Positions 12,301-22,404 are shown, numbered from the stretch's first letter. The stretch: DNA of 64,000 nucleotides from Pachyseris speciosa (GCA_016490735.1 JAEMWC010000092.1:1459501-1523500), one strand, 5' to 3'. The notes: generated by a model from the letters alone, not told the origin. A program made the numbers and translations.

Positions 12301-15300
12301 GGATGACAAGAGGAATAGAGTAAGTGTTGGTGTTTGTCTGTAGGTTTAGTATAGAGGTCGGTACAGATATGACCGTCGTTAGTTAGTGGTACGTTAGTAA
12401 AAGAGTATGAACTGGTGAATTTTATGGTAGGGTGAACGTTGTTAAGATAATCGATGAAAATTTTTAAGTTATCCAGACCTTCAGTCCAGATCATAAAAAT
12501 ATCATCGATATATCGTAGCCACGTGTGGGGTTGAAAAGGGGCATTTTCCAAAGCGTTGGCTTCGAAATACCCAAGAAAAAGGTTAGCAAAAGAAGGGACC
12601 ATTTTAGTACCCATGGCTGTGCCGTGTACTTGAAGGTAGTGGTTATCATTAAAAGAAAAATTATTCATGGTGAGAATCATGCGAATGAGGTCACAAAGTG
12701 TGCCGTTGGGAATGGTATTGTGAGGGGAAGTACGTAGAAAGTGATCACAGGCATTAATACCTTCATTATGAGGAATATTAGTGTATAATGATGAAACATC
12801 AAGTGTAACTAATAGTGAGTTAGCGGGTAAATTACCGATGGTAAGTAGTTTGTTAAGGAAATCGTCAGTATCTTTAACAAAGGATGGTAGTTTATGAACT
12901 AAAGGTTGAAAGTAGTAGTCAACGAACTGGGATATACGTTCAGTAGGATGGCTATTAGACGAAACAATAGGGCGTCCTGGATTACCGGGTTTATGTACTT
13001 TAGGTAGAATGTAAAAACGTCCTGGTTTTACGTCAGTCTGTATAAGGTATTGTTTGGTTTTGTCGTCGATAAGTTTGTCATGATGCATTCTGTTAACATA
13101 AACAGTGACACGTTTTTGTATGTCAGCAGTGATGTCTTCGTTTAAGTGTTGGTAAAATTTGGTGTCATTTAGTTGTCTGTTGCATTCGTCGATGTATCAA
13201 GTTTTATCCATAACAACAGTACCAGAACCTTTGTCGGCGGGTTTTATAATTATGTCTTGTCGTTGTTTGAGTTGGCGTATGGCTTGGCGTTCTGTAACTG
13301 TGAGGTTATCACGAACAGTTTTAGGTTTAGAAGTGGCTCAGGTGGTTATGTCAAGTTTAACAGCGTCTAAAAAATTGTTAAGGATTTGTTCTCTGTCGCT
13401 GGGGGGGGGGGGGGTTCCAAGTACTTTTGTTATGGAAGGGATTGTGGTCTTCGTTAGCGTTGGGCGTGTTAGTGTTATCGCCCCCCCCCCCCCTCCCCCG
13501 CCACCCCTCTGCTGATAGAAGGCCTTTCGTCGGCTATTTGCAACTTGCCAGATCTTGGAAGCGCGTATGTTGAAAAATGGCACCAAACTTCGCACGTGAA
13601 CACCGCATGAAGTCTTCAACCAAAACCAATCATCATAATGAGCAAAAACAACGGCGGCAAATTCAATCTAAAAATAAACTGGTCTGTGAAAACGCCTTGA
13701 CAGGAATATAGGGTATTTGTACGCTCCTAGCGATCGGCTTCCGACCTTGACTAATCCAATTATATGACTGTCACCCTGTATCCAGGAAACAAAATGTCAC
13801 TCTTTCGTTTACGTCAAGGGATGTTCTCGCTCAATTCGTCACAATTTAACATATGTTTCAATGTTACAACTAATCTTGATTTATTTTCATCTGTTACTTA
13901 ATTATGAGAGGAATTGTTCCACGACAATAGGAGAGTAGCCCGAGAAAACCTGCACTCATATTTTTTTTTACGTATTCTACGTCAGATTGAGTGCGCAACA
14001 CCTTAATGACCCTGTGCATAGCTGTTGGTACGCCCCTGCAAATCAAGGCGACACATTTGGAATCCGCCATGATGAAATTTACTTCCACGAAGACATCATC
14101 CCATCACAACCTGAGACGTCATACGCTGTGCTGATCAGAGGGAGCCCAGGAGATGCCAGGACATCAGTAGATGGTGGCGTTGGTGAGCACCTCATTTCAC
14201 ATGATGATTCCTCGAAAAGCTACGACAACGTTATGGTAAACCGTGCTGTTTCGCTCATAAACGGACTCATGAAAGCCAGAGATTTTTATACAAGTGGAGA
14301 ATTTACTCAAGATAAGATGAACAGCAGAGCGCTGTCGATGCAGTGGTACAACTACATCTTTTCGTGCTCCATGCAGTTTCTTCCAGGATCCATTGAGCGC
14401 TACAAAGCCCCTTACAGTCTTTCAAGACACATCGTTGTGATGGTGCGTGGGAACATGTACAAAGTGGAGTTGATTCGCAGCGAGGAAGAGGGATTCGAGA
14501 AGACCATTACCAACAGCCAACTTAAAGTAAGCAGTTTATCACTGGCTTTTATATAGGTGATATTGTACGTAAATAAAACCTTTTCTGAAACAAGAATGAG
14601 CATTGTTTTATCATGCCTCATAGAATACATTGAACAAAACGGCAAGAAAGATACCTGCGGCACCTTTTTATGTTCGCCTAATTCTCTATTCAATTTGTTT
14701 TTTCAGAAACAAATAGAACACATTTTAGAAACTAACGCCCTGAGAGGACCGTCGACTCCAATAGCTGTTCTTACAAGTTTGAATCCCTCTCAGCGATGCC
14801 AAGAAGAGCAGCGCCTCAAATGCCTCAGTCAAAGAAACCGCGTTAACCTCTCGCTGCTCCGTGATGCTCTTTTCGTGGTGGCAATTGACCCCGACGATCA
14901 TCCACGAACAGCTAACGAAGCAATGTTCGCGCTACATTCGGGAAACTTCGTGAACCGTTGGTATGACAAGAGTGTGCAGCTAATTGTGTTCGGTAACGGC
15001 GTGGCGGGATTTGTGAATAACTATTTGGCGGGAATGACAGGCACAGTGGGAACGAACTTTGTACGGATCGCTGTGGGGAATGAACGACTACGTGGTGAAA
15101 GTACTGTAACAGGTAAGTTGGGTATTAAAAATTTGTTTCTCACTATACTTAAGAGTGAGATTGCATGACATAACGGCAGCCAACAGATTGGTGCTGCGGA
15201 ATTATTATGCTTATGTTTAACTTCGTTTTGCTATCCTATGAGTCACTACTTTCGGCTAAAACTCACAACCTGTTTATATGGGCCACGCGGTATAGGAGCC

Positions 15301-17261
15301 TCAGAAATGTACTGACACTCAGTCGAAATTTACAAGGCGCTTGTTACCCTTTTCAGTTGAACTGAAAAAAGGTCTTCCTGATTATGAGTTGCTTGGGCAG
15401 TTCGTTTTCAGTTGAGCTAAAAAAATCTTTCTTTGTTTCCGGCAATATCTTTGTAGAGAGCAGTAATTGCCCTCTTTTATAACAGTGATGATCTTCCTTT
15501 TATTTTAGAGAATTTTCTTGCTTACTTATATCGAACGTGGTCAATCAATCAATCAGTCAATCAATTCTTTATTTAAACAAGGTAAAATTCATCGGGTCAG
15601 GAACGATATAAAAAGATAAATTTAATTAACTGATTACTATTAACATGTTTCAGAGAGGAAGCGGTGGAAAAAGCGGATAATGTTGAAGTAGAAATATTTG
15701 ACAAATAAATTGTTTTTAAGAAAAGCGAAAGGACAGACTGGCCGTAGGAATATAAACGAACGAAAAGAAACCAGCGCGAAATAGAAAACAAATTAATAAA
15801 GTGAAGAAAGGACGATCAGCCTCAGACAAACGAACGAAAACAGACGAAAGAAAGAAAGAAACGAAAGGGTGAACGGAAGGTCTGACAAATGGACAGTCAC
15901 TCCCCACGAAAGGAATATATATGTAGAAGTACGATCAAATGGAGCCTCAGGAGCGATAGAAAGGAGCGATGGGCTGACGAGGGAACAAGCGAATGAGAAG
16001 GCAAAAGAGCCTGTGCCTGGGGGTAGACTATCGGTAAATAACATCCCGATATTCACTCATTGTGATATTTTATGGAATCTGAATATAATTTTCTTCAGAT
16101 ACCAATGACATCACGACATGGCCAGAACCATGTCCTGTCGTCTGGGATGACACAGCGGATGAATACTTCAAACGAAAGATTACAAGCATGATTAACACCA
16201 GTCGAACATCCGGACCATTCAAACCTTTGTCTCAAGATGTGTTTAGAGTATGTCCCGGGTCCAGTTTTGACGCGCTATGTAAGACCCAAGGTGTTTCCCC
16301 AGGGGGTGCCTTTCAGGCTGGAATGCAGCTGGCGCTGGCAAAGATTGCTGGGAGATGCATGAGTGTGAATGAAGTCGTCAGTATAAGGTAGCGTCGGTTT
16401 CAAGATAATTGACTGCTACCCCTTTTTTGTGTTAGGGAAGATAATGCCACCTTAATAAGAGCTGTAACATGTACGTCATAAGTGAAAACTCTTAAGAGGT
16501 GCTGATGGTTTCAATTGTTGGCAATCAAAGGTAGCCATACATGACAAAAAAGGGCGATTAATTTGTTTTACTTTCTACCAAACAATGAAAGAATGGAATG
16601 GGTGCAAAGGGTAAAATTTTCAGTTCCACTTAATTTCATCAAGAATAAAATAACCTTTGTCTACAATAGGCACTTCCGTTTTGGCGGAATGACGTTCATG
16701 GACAGCAGCATGGCGGATATGAAAGAGTTCATCGCAAAAGCCCGTCAATCAGAGCACGACATTCAAAATATGACAAAGCAGGAACGCCTGGCGCTTAAAT
16801 ACCTGTTGAAGAAAGCGATTGAAAGTTACAAGGAGGAGGTCTTGGGTTACAAGAGAGGGGAAATCAGTCTATGGCATCTTCACTCTCTTTACAGGAATAT
16901 GGGCCTTGTAAACCGCCTTCCATTTAGAAATTCTCCACAATTAGATCTTAAGACGAGCTTGAAGCAATTTGTCGTTGATGTTCTTAGGTCACCGTTGATC
17001 AATATATTGCCGCCACAAGTAGCAGAAAACGTGACGTCCAATCCCTGCTGGTACCCTGAGATAGAGGCTATTGGGAGGCCTGGGGTCAAGTGTATTCTGC
17101 CACCAACGTCAATGGCTTTGCATTACATATTTGGGAGAAATGCGATTTCCATCACCATAAATGCAAATTCTGCACATCCTTGTTATAAAAACGAGGAAAA
17201 TTTTGTCAAGGAACTCGAGCGGTGTTTGCTCTTCGTCATAGATTTGCTTCATACTGAATAA
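9385..17261 (+). CDS. Choline/carnitine O-acyltransferase family member, probable pseudoenzyme
   Basis: Proposed exons: 9385-9534 (GC donor AAG|GCAAGC), 10107-10246 (weak donor AAG|GTTACT), 13986-14526, 14707-15112, 16099-16387 and 16670-17261, all in phase (2,118 nt, 705 residues, normal family length). The last four are solid; the first two are tentative. Family marks are LPIPDPP near the N-terminus, MQWYNYIFSCS, LSRHIVVMVRGNMYKV, NRWYDKS (residues 360-366), VSPGGAFQAGMQLAL and a C-terminal region matching the usual closing fold. In active enzymes NRWFDKS is followed about 20 residues later by a catalytic His (EH.W.D or EHA..EG). Here that place reads GFVNNYLAG with Tyr383, and no His occurs between NRWYDKS and the exon end. 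The STS-like and T-E-T-R carnitine-site motifs are also altered. An inactive or repurposed enzyme is inferred. In the alternative frame the end of exon 2 also looks protein-like, so a frameshift or missing exon is possible. Confidence 0.75.
10824..10864 (-). ncRNA. Hammerhead ribozyme (Penelope-associated, intact fold)
   Basis: Minus strand: stem I GTAC, core CTGAAGA, stem II GGCTGG/CCAGCC with a TTTGG loop, core GAAA, mini stem III TA/TA without a loop, cleavage base A, then GTAC closing stem I. All conserved hammerhead bases are present (core position 7 may vary). The loop-less stem III is the minimal form described in Penelope-like elements, thought to work as a dimer. It sits downstream of the GIY-YIG region of the element at 10785-13495, in the same direction. 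Confidence 0.85.
12081..13088 (-). CDS. Penelope-type reverse transcriptase (open part)
   Basis: 335 codons are open. RT motifs in order: GRFYILPKVHKPGNPGRPI, LVTLDVSSLYTNIPHNEG, VHGTAMGTKM, LRYIDDIFMIW (catalytic YIDD at 12501-12512) and LYTKPTDKHQHLLY with SCHP. These are the standard blocks of Penelope-like RTs. The frame continues upstream of the nominal start through the region with the 13197 stop, so the true ORF was longer. Part of the dead element at 10785-13495. Confidence 0.92.
   Translation of the reverse strand: MHHDKLIDDKTKQYLIQTDVKPGRFYILPKVHKPGNPGRPIVSSNSHPTERISQFVDYYFQPLVHKLPSFVKDTDDFLNKLLTIGNLPANSLLVTLDVSSLYTNIPHNEGINACDHFLRTSPHNTIPNGTLCDLIRMILTMNNFSFNDNHYLQVHGTAMGTKMVPSFANLFLGYFEANALENAPFQPHTWLRYIDDIFMIWTEGLDNLKIFIDYLNNVHPTIKFTSSYSFTNVPLTNDGHICTDLYTKPTDKHQHLLYSSCHPLRTKKAIPFSLALCLQRNCSTDETFNTRAAQLTYISSNEVTAATSSLNKYNAPPTSPADSLYKPKTSTNRGT
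15541..15615 (-). repeat. LINE 3' tail with (CAAT)n
   Basis: A CAAT run is followed by TTTATTTAAACAAGGTAAAA TTCATC. The same TTTATTTnAACAnGGTAAAA string occurs at about 33,390, downstream of recognisable LINE coding sequence. This is therefore the extreme 3' end of a truncated minus-strand LINE, in an intron of the acyltransferase gene. Confidence 0.6.
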
Positions 17262-17290
17262 GAAGATGTTGATCCACTTGTGTTTTCCCT

Positions 17291-17562
17291 CGAGTGTCGA
17301 AAGTTCTCGTTTACATTTATTGGTATTGCATTACTTTGCTCTCTGATTGGTCAGCAAAACTCCGGCGTGCCACTTTCGCAACCAATGAAAAAACCCAATC
17401 GCTAGTTCGCGACGTGCTGGCGCGCATTTTCCCGCGCTTTGCGCGGTTATAAGTAATGGTTTGGAATACTGATTGGTTCATCTAGCTGTTTGCATCTGTT
17501 GTGATGGCCAGAGTGAAATACTTTGGCTTTGGTCTTACGACAGTCAATTGAAAATCGCTCTC
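17291..17562. mobile_element. Palindromic MITE, CAATTGAGTGTCG family (copy 1)
   Basis: Ends CTCGAGTGTCGAAAG and CGACAGTCAATTGAAAA, with a CTGATTGG-rich interior. Homologous along its length to 42311-42591, where the termini are better preserved. It falls in or just after the 3' UTR of the acyltransferase gene. Confidence 0.75.
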
Positions 17563-17851
17563 TTGAATCACTAAACATAGCAGGAATTGACAATTGTTGA
17601 TGGACTGTGGATAGGCATAAATATAGCCATATATTAGTTAGGTAAACACAGGTTCGCAGTCATTTTCAAACAATTCACCTTTTCACGGTTAGAACTCTAG
17701 AAGAACGGATTATTTATAGGGTATACTGAAACGACTAATACGAATTGAAAACAAGCTCTTTAAGCTATTCAGTAGTTTAATTTATACAGAAGAATTCTAA
17801 TTTTGTCAGTTTATGCATGTATATATTGCAAATTAATAATCTACGGTGATT

Positions 17852-17857
17852 AATAAA
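17852..17857 (+). terminator. Possible polyadenylation signal
   Basis: AATAAA about 590 nt after the acyltransferase stop codon. It would imply a long 3' UTR that contains the MITE at 17291-17562. A shorter transcript is possible. Confidence 0.35.
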
Positions 17858-18092
17858 ATGTTTTAACTTTCGCCCCGCTTTTATTATCGAACGTACTGCC
17901 TTCTTTATTTCTTGTATAACCGGGCCTTGTTGATCGAGTAAACACCCTTCACCTCTGCTATCTCATTGTCTTGATTTCGTTGCTATTGTGTTGTTGTTGT
18001 TGTTTTGCAAATCATCCAGTGAAAAGAGAGTAGCAAATTTTTACAAAGGCGACGGATTGCTCAGTGTGGATTGTGACATCAAATATGAGAGA

Positions 18093-18265
18093 ATGAATAT
18101 ATGAAAATCATATATTTGAACTGCGGATTAAAGAATGAATATGTGAATGATCATAGCAGTTATGAACACTACTAAAGCAGTAGTGAAAATAAAGCCTGAA
18201 GATCATTTACATATTCATTCTTTAATCCGCAGTTCAAATATATGATTTTCATATATTCATTCTCG
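18093..18265. repeat. Inverted repeat, flank of SINE family
   Basis: A block from TGAATATATGAAAATCATAT through TGCGGATTAAAGAATGAATA (18093-18151) is reversed at about 18200-18265. The middle contains AGTTATGAACACTACTAAAG, a string also present at about 33,040 and, in part, 18,420-18,460. It belongs to the same repeat family as the adjacent tRNA-like unit. Confidence 0.75.
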
Positions 18266-18320
18266 CATATTCATCACTTTCGCGTATATTACGAACCAAC
18301 AAAATCGCCAGCTCCCAGAT

Positions 18321-18393
18321 GGCTTTTGAGCTCAGTTAGTAGAGCACTGCAACGGTATCGCAGAGGTCGTGGGTCCGAATACCCGCACAAGCC
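18321..18393 (+). repeat. tRNA-like SINE unit
   Basis: 73 nt with a tRNA plan: 5' GGCTTTT, A-box-like GAGCTCAGTTAGTAGAG, a CTGC/GCAG anticodon-arm stem, B-box-like GGGTCCGAATACCC, 3' ACAAGCC pairing with the 5' end. No CCA context; it is embedded in a dispersed repeat with close relatives at 33091-33162 and 33323-33377. Taken as a tRNA-derived SINE and not as a functional tRNA. Confidence 0.7.
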
Positions 18394-18611
18394 TGAAATT
18401 TTTTCTGGCTTTATTTTCACTACTGCTTAAGTTGTGTTCATAACTGCTATGATCATTCACATATTCAAAAAACCACAAGGAAGATAGAACCTTATTAGAT
18501 TTATTTGCATATTTGTTACATGTACCATATGTTTGAAGAAGGTAATAATATATTATTAAGAATTGCAGCTTCTTGTATGGACACATACCATGTGACTTCG
18601 AGTGGTCCCTT

Positions 18612-18737
18612 ATAGACCCGTTCGGCTAACTCAATGTTGTACCCAATTTAAATCTCCTGGGAAATACCTGGAACAAAACGTTTTAATCCCAAAGGGTTTG
18701 AATTGGGTACAACATTGAGTTAGCCGAATGGGTCTAT
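18612..18737. repeat. Short hairpin MITE
   Basis: TAGACCCGTTCGGCTAACTC at the left is mirrored by GAGTTAGCCGAATGGGTCTA at the right; arms of about 40 bp continue through ATGTTGTACCCAATT. No coding. Confidence 0.8.
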
Positions 18738-18770
18738 TCAGTTTTCTTTGGGGTACAAAACGCGCGCGAA

Positions 18771-18919
18771 AATAGGTGGTTTGCAGCCAATCTCTAGAGA
18801 CACAGATGACAATGACGAAATGAACAAATGCTGGTGGACGAACAAAAGGAGCTAATGAGAGATCTATTGTTTTCGTCCACCAGTATGGCGGCGATGACGT
18901 AACGTGCAAACCACCTATT
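18771..18919. repeat. Hairpin MITE with a second internal hairpin
   Basis: The outer arms are AATAGGTGGTTTGCA and TGCAAACCACCTATT. An inner inverted repeat, CTGGTGGACGAA.AAAA and TTTTCGTCCACCAG, lies at about 18,830-18,885. Confidence 0.7.
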
Positions 18920-18949
18920 GTTTCCCTCCTCGCGTCTCATCGAGGGAAG

Positions 18950-19090
18950 CAATTTTCGTTGCAGAAAGTAGAATCGAGTTCTACTTTCTGCAACGGTTCG
19001 TGCAACTTGTCTCGCAACTATTTTGGCCATTGCAAGGTATGTTACACTTGGTACAATATTTCGTGCAACTTGTATCAAAAGTAAATTAAC
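18950..19090. repeat. Fragment related to the TAA-flanked MITE family
   Basis: GTTGCAGAAAGTAGAA and TTCTACTTTCTGCAAC form a short palindrome, followed by TCGTGCAACTTGT words. The same words fill the interior of the intact MITE at 34044-34337. Confidence 0.55.
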
Positions 19091-19504
19091 AGAGTGATTC
19101 GATCCGCGCAAAAGTATTTACCTAATTAATTCACTTTTAATATTGTCTCTTTCGCCTTAACGTTTCTTTTATCATTCTTGCCGCAATTTTCTCGTATTGT
19201 TTCTATGTAAATATTTTAGAGATTTTAGTCAGTACCTCATTAGCATTTTTACAATTGAATATTATTATAAGCGCATGTTAAACAAATTTTATCCTTCAAC
19301 TTGAAAATGACCGTTGAACGGTCGGAACGTCGTTGCTTTTCAACGTTACCTTTTATAGTAGTATGTAATAGGTAAAAATGGAACTGTAGCATGTAAAATA
19401 ACAACGTACAATTTTGCCATTCAACATGAACCACTCTTGCGCTGATTAATACCGAGCTGTTAAAAGAAACTGGACATGGTTCGGGTACTAGGAATTTTAA
19501 ATTG

Positions 19505-19620
19505 GGACCACGTCCGCTTAATAGAGGTCAAATTTACAGAAAATAAGGGACCGCTTTATGGGAATTTGATAAGTGTCCGTTTAATAGAGGGTGACTGCTT
19601 AATAGAGGTTCGACTGTATT
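19505..19620. repeat. DNA transposon end fragment (pogo/Tigger-like)
   Basis: Repeated CCGnTTAATAGAGG words ending GGTTCGACTGTA, i.e. TACAGTCGAACCTCTATTAA on the minus strand. This is the look of pogo/Tigger-like terminal repeats. No opposite end seen. Confidence 0.45.
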
Positions 19621-19743
19621 CAGCTTTTATGTATGTATGTATGCCAATGCGCAGCAAATCTTGCGCGACCGAACTCTTTTAGAATTTTTCACTTGACGAT
19701 AACAAATATTGCGAACAACAATAACAAAGAAACAGCAAAAATA

Positions 19744-20475
19744 ATGAAGGTCATTTGTGCAGGAACTTGGAAAACTGGAACGAAATCAATCTCTCAAGCT
19801 TTGCGTCACCTTGGTTTCACAGTCTTTGACTGGGAAGAGCAAATGTTTGACTTTCTGGATCACTGGGTCGATGTTTTTCAAAATGGCGCTGAACCAGATG
19901 TGAGGCGAGTTTACCAGAATGCTGATGTAACCGTGGATATCCCTGGAAGCTTTTTCTGGGAAGAAATACTAGAAGCTTTTCCTGACTGTCAAGTGATTCT
20001 AAGCGAACGAGAAGAGGATTCTTGGATAAAAAGTCTGGTAAACCAGATGGAAGCTTACAAGGCTGTAAAATCACGCACCAAGTCAATATTATCGCCATCA
20101 ATAAGAAAGATGTACTACATTGCGGATACAATCATTGATGCTATGTTTGGATCCCGTAACACGAAGTCCAGCTGTGTTTTCAGAAAGCGATACCGCATCC
20201 ACAATCACCGTGTTAAGTCCATAGTGCCCCCTGACAAGCTGCTGGTATACAATGTAAAACAAGGATGGAAGCCACTGTGTGATTTCTTGGGCTGCGAGAT
20301 TCCAACAGTTCCCTTCCCACATGAAAACATCAAAGGAGAAATAGCAAAAGTGCCCTTGGCAAGGAGAAGATATGGCCACCAAGTTAAAAGAGAAATACAG
20401 AGGAATGTTTTTGTATCCATTTCTGTTATTGTGGTGATTATAGCTTCATTTTTGACCATCTATTGTTATTGTTGA
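19744..20475 (+). CDS. Sulfotransferase-like protein, tandem copy 1
   Basis: Intact single-exon gene of 243 residues. The start ATG at 19744 is aligned with the start of the second copy. Residues 7-15 (GTWKTGTKS) form the 5'-phosphosulfate-type P-loop of the Sulfotransfer_4 family, often mislabelled as NAD-dependent epimerase. Further family marks are LGFTVFDWEEQ, FFWEEILEAFPD.QVILSERE with DSWIKS, and a late VPPDKLLVYNVKQGWKPLC block. The C-terminus is a hydrophobic helix (about residues 218-240) with a short YCYC end, so the enzyme is probably tail-anchored. Actual sulfotransferase activity and substrate are unknown. Tandem with the next gene, 502 bp apart, same direction, with homologous 3' flanks. 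Confidence 0.9.
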   Translation: MKVICAGTWKTGTKSISQALRHLGFTVFDWEEQMFDFLDHWVDVFQNGAEPDVRRVYQNADVTVDIPGSFFWEEILEAFPDCQVILSEREEDSWIKSLVNQMEAYKAVKSRTKSILSPSIRKMYYIADTIIDAMFGSRNTKSSCVFRKRYRIHNHRVKSIVPPDKLLVYNVKQGWKPLCDFLGCEIPTVPFPHENIKGEIAKVPLARRRYGHQVKREIQRNVFVSISVIVVIIASFLTIYCYC

Positions 20476-20726
20476 TCGATTGAGGATATATTGGCTTAAA
20501 CTTGCCTAAAAGCCGCGATTTTCGATCTGTTTTGGGGCGAAATACAGTGCTTAGATTATCGACAATAATGAGAATATTACTGAATATGTTATTAACCTCG
20601 GTAAAAGGAACAAGTGGATCTGAGACGGGGACGAATGTCCCAGTGAGCTGCTTACTGCCTAGTGAAGTGGAACGAATGGCCCAACGAAACAACCGCTAAT
20701 TATTTCAGTAATAACCCAAGATAAAA

Positions 20727-20732
20727 AATAAA
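20727..20732 (+). terminator. Polyadenylation signal, copy 1
   Basis: AATAAA about 252 nt after the stop codon, within sequence that is duplicated after copy 2. The conserved position in both copies supports use. Confidence 0.6.
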
Positions 20733-20977
20733 GTACCGGAATTGAGATTGTTTTAGCTGTATAGGTTTAAGGAAACATCGCTAAATCTTCACAGAAGGAG
20801 TCATTCTAGGACCCAAAGCGGCTTTTAGTACGGAACGTCTGAAGTCCACCTACAGTATCTAAGTCTGCTTTCAAAAATAATTGGCCGAAAATTATTCAAA
20901 TCTGTCATCTGGTAGGCCATGCGCGGATCTAGGGCGAGCAAAACAATCTTTCTCGCAACTGAAAAGCACCAGCAGTC

Positions 20978-21712
20978 ATGAAGGTTGTGTGTGCAGGAAT
21001 GAACAAAACCGGCACAAAATCAATCTCTCAAGCTTTGCGTCTTCTTGGGTTCACAGTCTATGACTGGGAAGAGCAAATCTTTGATTTTATGGACCACTGG
21101 TTCGATGTTTTTCACAATGGCGCTGAACCAGATATAAAGAGAGTTTACGAGAACGCTGATGCAGTCGTGGATGTCCCTGGAGCCTTTTTCTGGGAGGAGA
21201 TATTTGAGGCCTTTCCTGACTGTAAAGTGATTCTGAGCGAACGAGAGGAGGATTCTTGGATAAAAAGTCTGGTAAACCAATTTGAAACCATCAAGAGTGT
21301 AAAATCACGTACAGTGTCCATGTTATCGCCAACGGTAAGAAAAGTGTCCAAGATCTGGTACGGTTACCGCGCTGCAATGTTTGGCTTCCGCGATAGCGCC
21401 AAGTCCACCTGTGTTTTTAGAAAGCGATACCGCATCCACAATCACCATGTTAAGTCCATAGTGCCCCCTGACAAGCTGCTGGTGTACAATGTAAAACAGG
21501 GATGGAAGCCACTGTGTGATTTCTTGGGGTGCGAGATTCTAACAGTTGACTTTCCGCGTGAAAATATCAAAGGAGAAATAATGAAAATGTCCTTGGCAGA
21601 GACAAGATTTGGTCGGCAAGTTATAAAAGAAATACAAAGGAATGTTTTTGTGATCACTTCTGTTATTATGGTGATTGTAGCTTCATTTTTAACCATCTAT
21701 TGTTATTGCTGA
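20978..21712 (+). CDS. Sulfotransferase-like protein, tandem copy 2
   Basis: Intact single-exon gene of 244 residues, paralogous to 19744-20475 over its full length. P-loop residues 7-15 read GMNKTGTKS, closer to the usual pattern than copy 1. It shares FFWEE, AFPD.KVILSERE, DSWIKSLVNQ and the VPPDKLLVYNVKQGWKPLC block and ends in the same hydrophobic helix plus YCYC. The two copies are nearly identical from about residue 165 to 205 but diverge strongly over about 105-160, so conservation is uneven. Function inferred only at family level: transfer of sulfate from PAPS, or a related fold without that activity. Confidence 0.9.
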   Translation: MKVVCAGMNKTGTKSISQALRLLGFTVYDWEEQIFDFMDHWFDVFHNGAEPDIKRVYENADAVVDVPGAFFWEEIFEAFPDCKVILSEREEDSWIKSLVNQFETIKSVKSRTVSMLSPTVRKVSKIWYGYRAAMFGFRDSAKSTCVFRKRYRIHNHHVKSIVPPDKLLVYNVKQGWKPLCDFLGCEILTVDFPRENIKGEIMKMSLAETRFGRQVIKEIQRNVFVITSVIMVIVASFLTIYCYC

Positions 21713-21949
21713 TTGATGATCAAGTCGCTTAAAACTTGCCTAAAAGCCGCGATGTTCTATTTGAGGAGAAAATACAATGCTTGGATTATTAACAATAATG
21801 AGAATGTGTTATTAGCCTTGGAAAAAGGAAGAAGTAGATCTGAGATTTAAAGAGACGCGAACTGCAAGTGCTATTCCTAGTGAAGTGGAACGAATGGTAC
21901 AACGTAACAATTCGGTTTATACTAATTCAGTATGCAGTAATCGCGAGAA

Positions 21950-21955
21950 AATAAA
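21950..21955 (+). terminator. Polyadenylation signal, copy 2
   Basis: AATAAA about 238 nt after the stop codon, at the equivalent place to the copy 1 signal. Confidence 0.6.
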
Positions 21956-21959
21956 GTCA

Positions 21960-22340
21960 GGAATCGAGATTGTTTTAGCCGCATGGTTTACAAGAAATAT
22001 CGCTAAATCTTTGTCGTGTTAAAGGATTCAAACTGAGCACTAAGCTAAGGTGACTTTCAGCAGCTGCATGTCTCAGTCCATCTACGGTAGCTGAGTCTGG
22101 TTTCAAAAATAATTTACCGAAAAATTCTTTTTATTCAAATCTGTCTTCTGGTAAGCAGCTGGCTTGGAATAAGGCTCACGGAAATTATGAAATCCTTTAT
22201 TTTGTTTGGTTTTAAAGACACTGACACTGCTTGATGGAGAGGGTAAAGCCTTCTCCTTAAGGCCTGGCTATCAAACATTTTCGTACAACATCGTGTTTGC
22301 TAAAACAGACGATTAGAAGTCCAAAGACTACTGCAAGGTT
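21960..22340. other. 3' flank of the second sulfotransferase gene
   Basis: Sequence homologous to the flank after copy 1 (ATTGTTTTAGC, ATCGCTAAATCTT, TTTCAAAAATAATT words) continues to about 22,150, marking the end of the tandem duplication unit of about 1.24 kb. Nothing else recognised. Confidence 0.5.
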
Positions 22341-22365
22341 GATACAACGTAATATATTTGAGAAT

Positions 22366-22400
22366 AATATTTCGGCTGGCCAAACCAGCCTTCTTCAGGT
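22366..22400 (-). ncRNA. Decayed hammerhead ribozyme (Penelope remnant)
   Basis: Minus strand carries CTGAAGA, stem II GGCTGG/CCAGCC and GAAATAT exactly as in the ribozyme at 10824-10864. The flanks AAAC and TATTCTC cannot pair, so stem I is lost. It marks a solo Penelope end; no coding sequence is next to it. Confidence 0.65.
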
Positions 22401-22404
22401 TTAG

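Larger units (their letters stand above)
10785..13495 (-). mobile_element. Penelope-like retroelement (decayed), antisense in intron
   Basis: On the minus strand this reads, in order, the N-terminal PADKGSGTVVM motif of Penelope-type RTs (about 13,200-13,250), the RT body (12081-13088), a linker, a GIY-YIG endonuclease start (LIYMIQCNRCN then QYIGETKRRLKDRFNEHRR, about 11,190-11,330), and a hammerhead ribozyme at the 3' end. It lies in intron 2 of the acyltransferase gene, opposite to its direction. Defects: TGA at 13197-13199 where Trp is usual, and TAA inside the GIY-YIG motif. Poly-C/G runs near 13,400 and 13,480 interrupt the 5' part. It is dead but young enough for the frames to be legible. 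Confidence 0.9.

Noticed and set aside
13159..13619. Frames rich in Pro, Gly or hydrophobic residues
   Set aside because: They come from antisense Penelope sequence and poly-C/G runs.
18321..18393. Possible tRNA gene
   Set aside because: Odd anticodon loop and embedded in a dispersed repeat with copies at 33 kb; treated as SINE.
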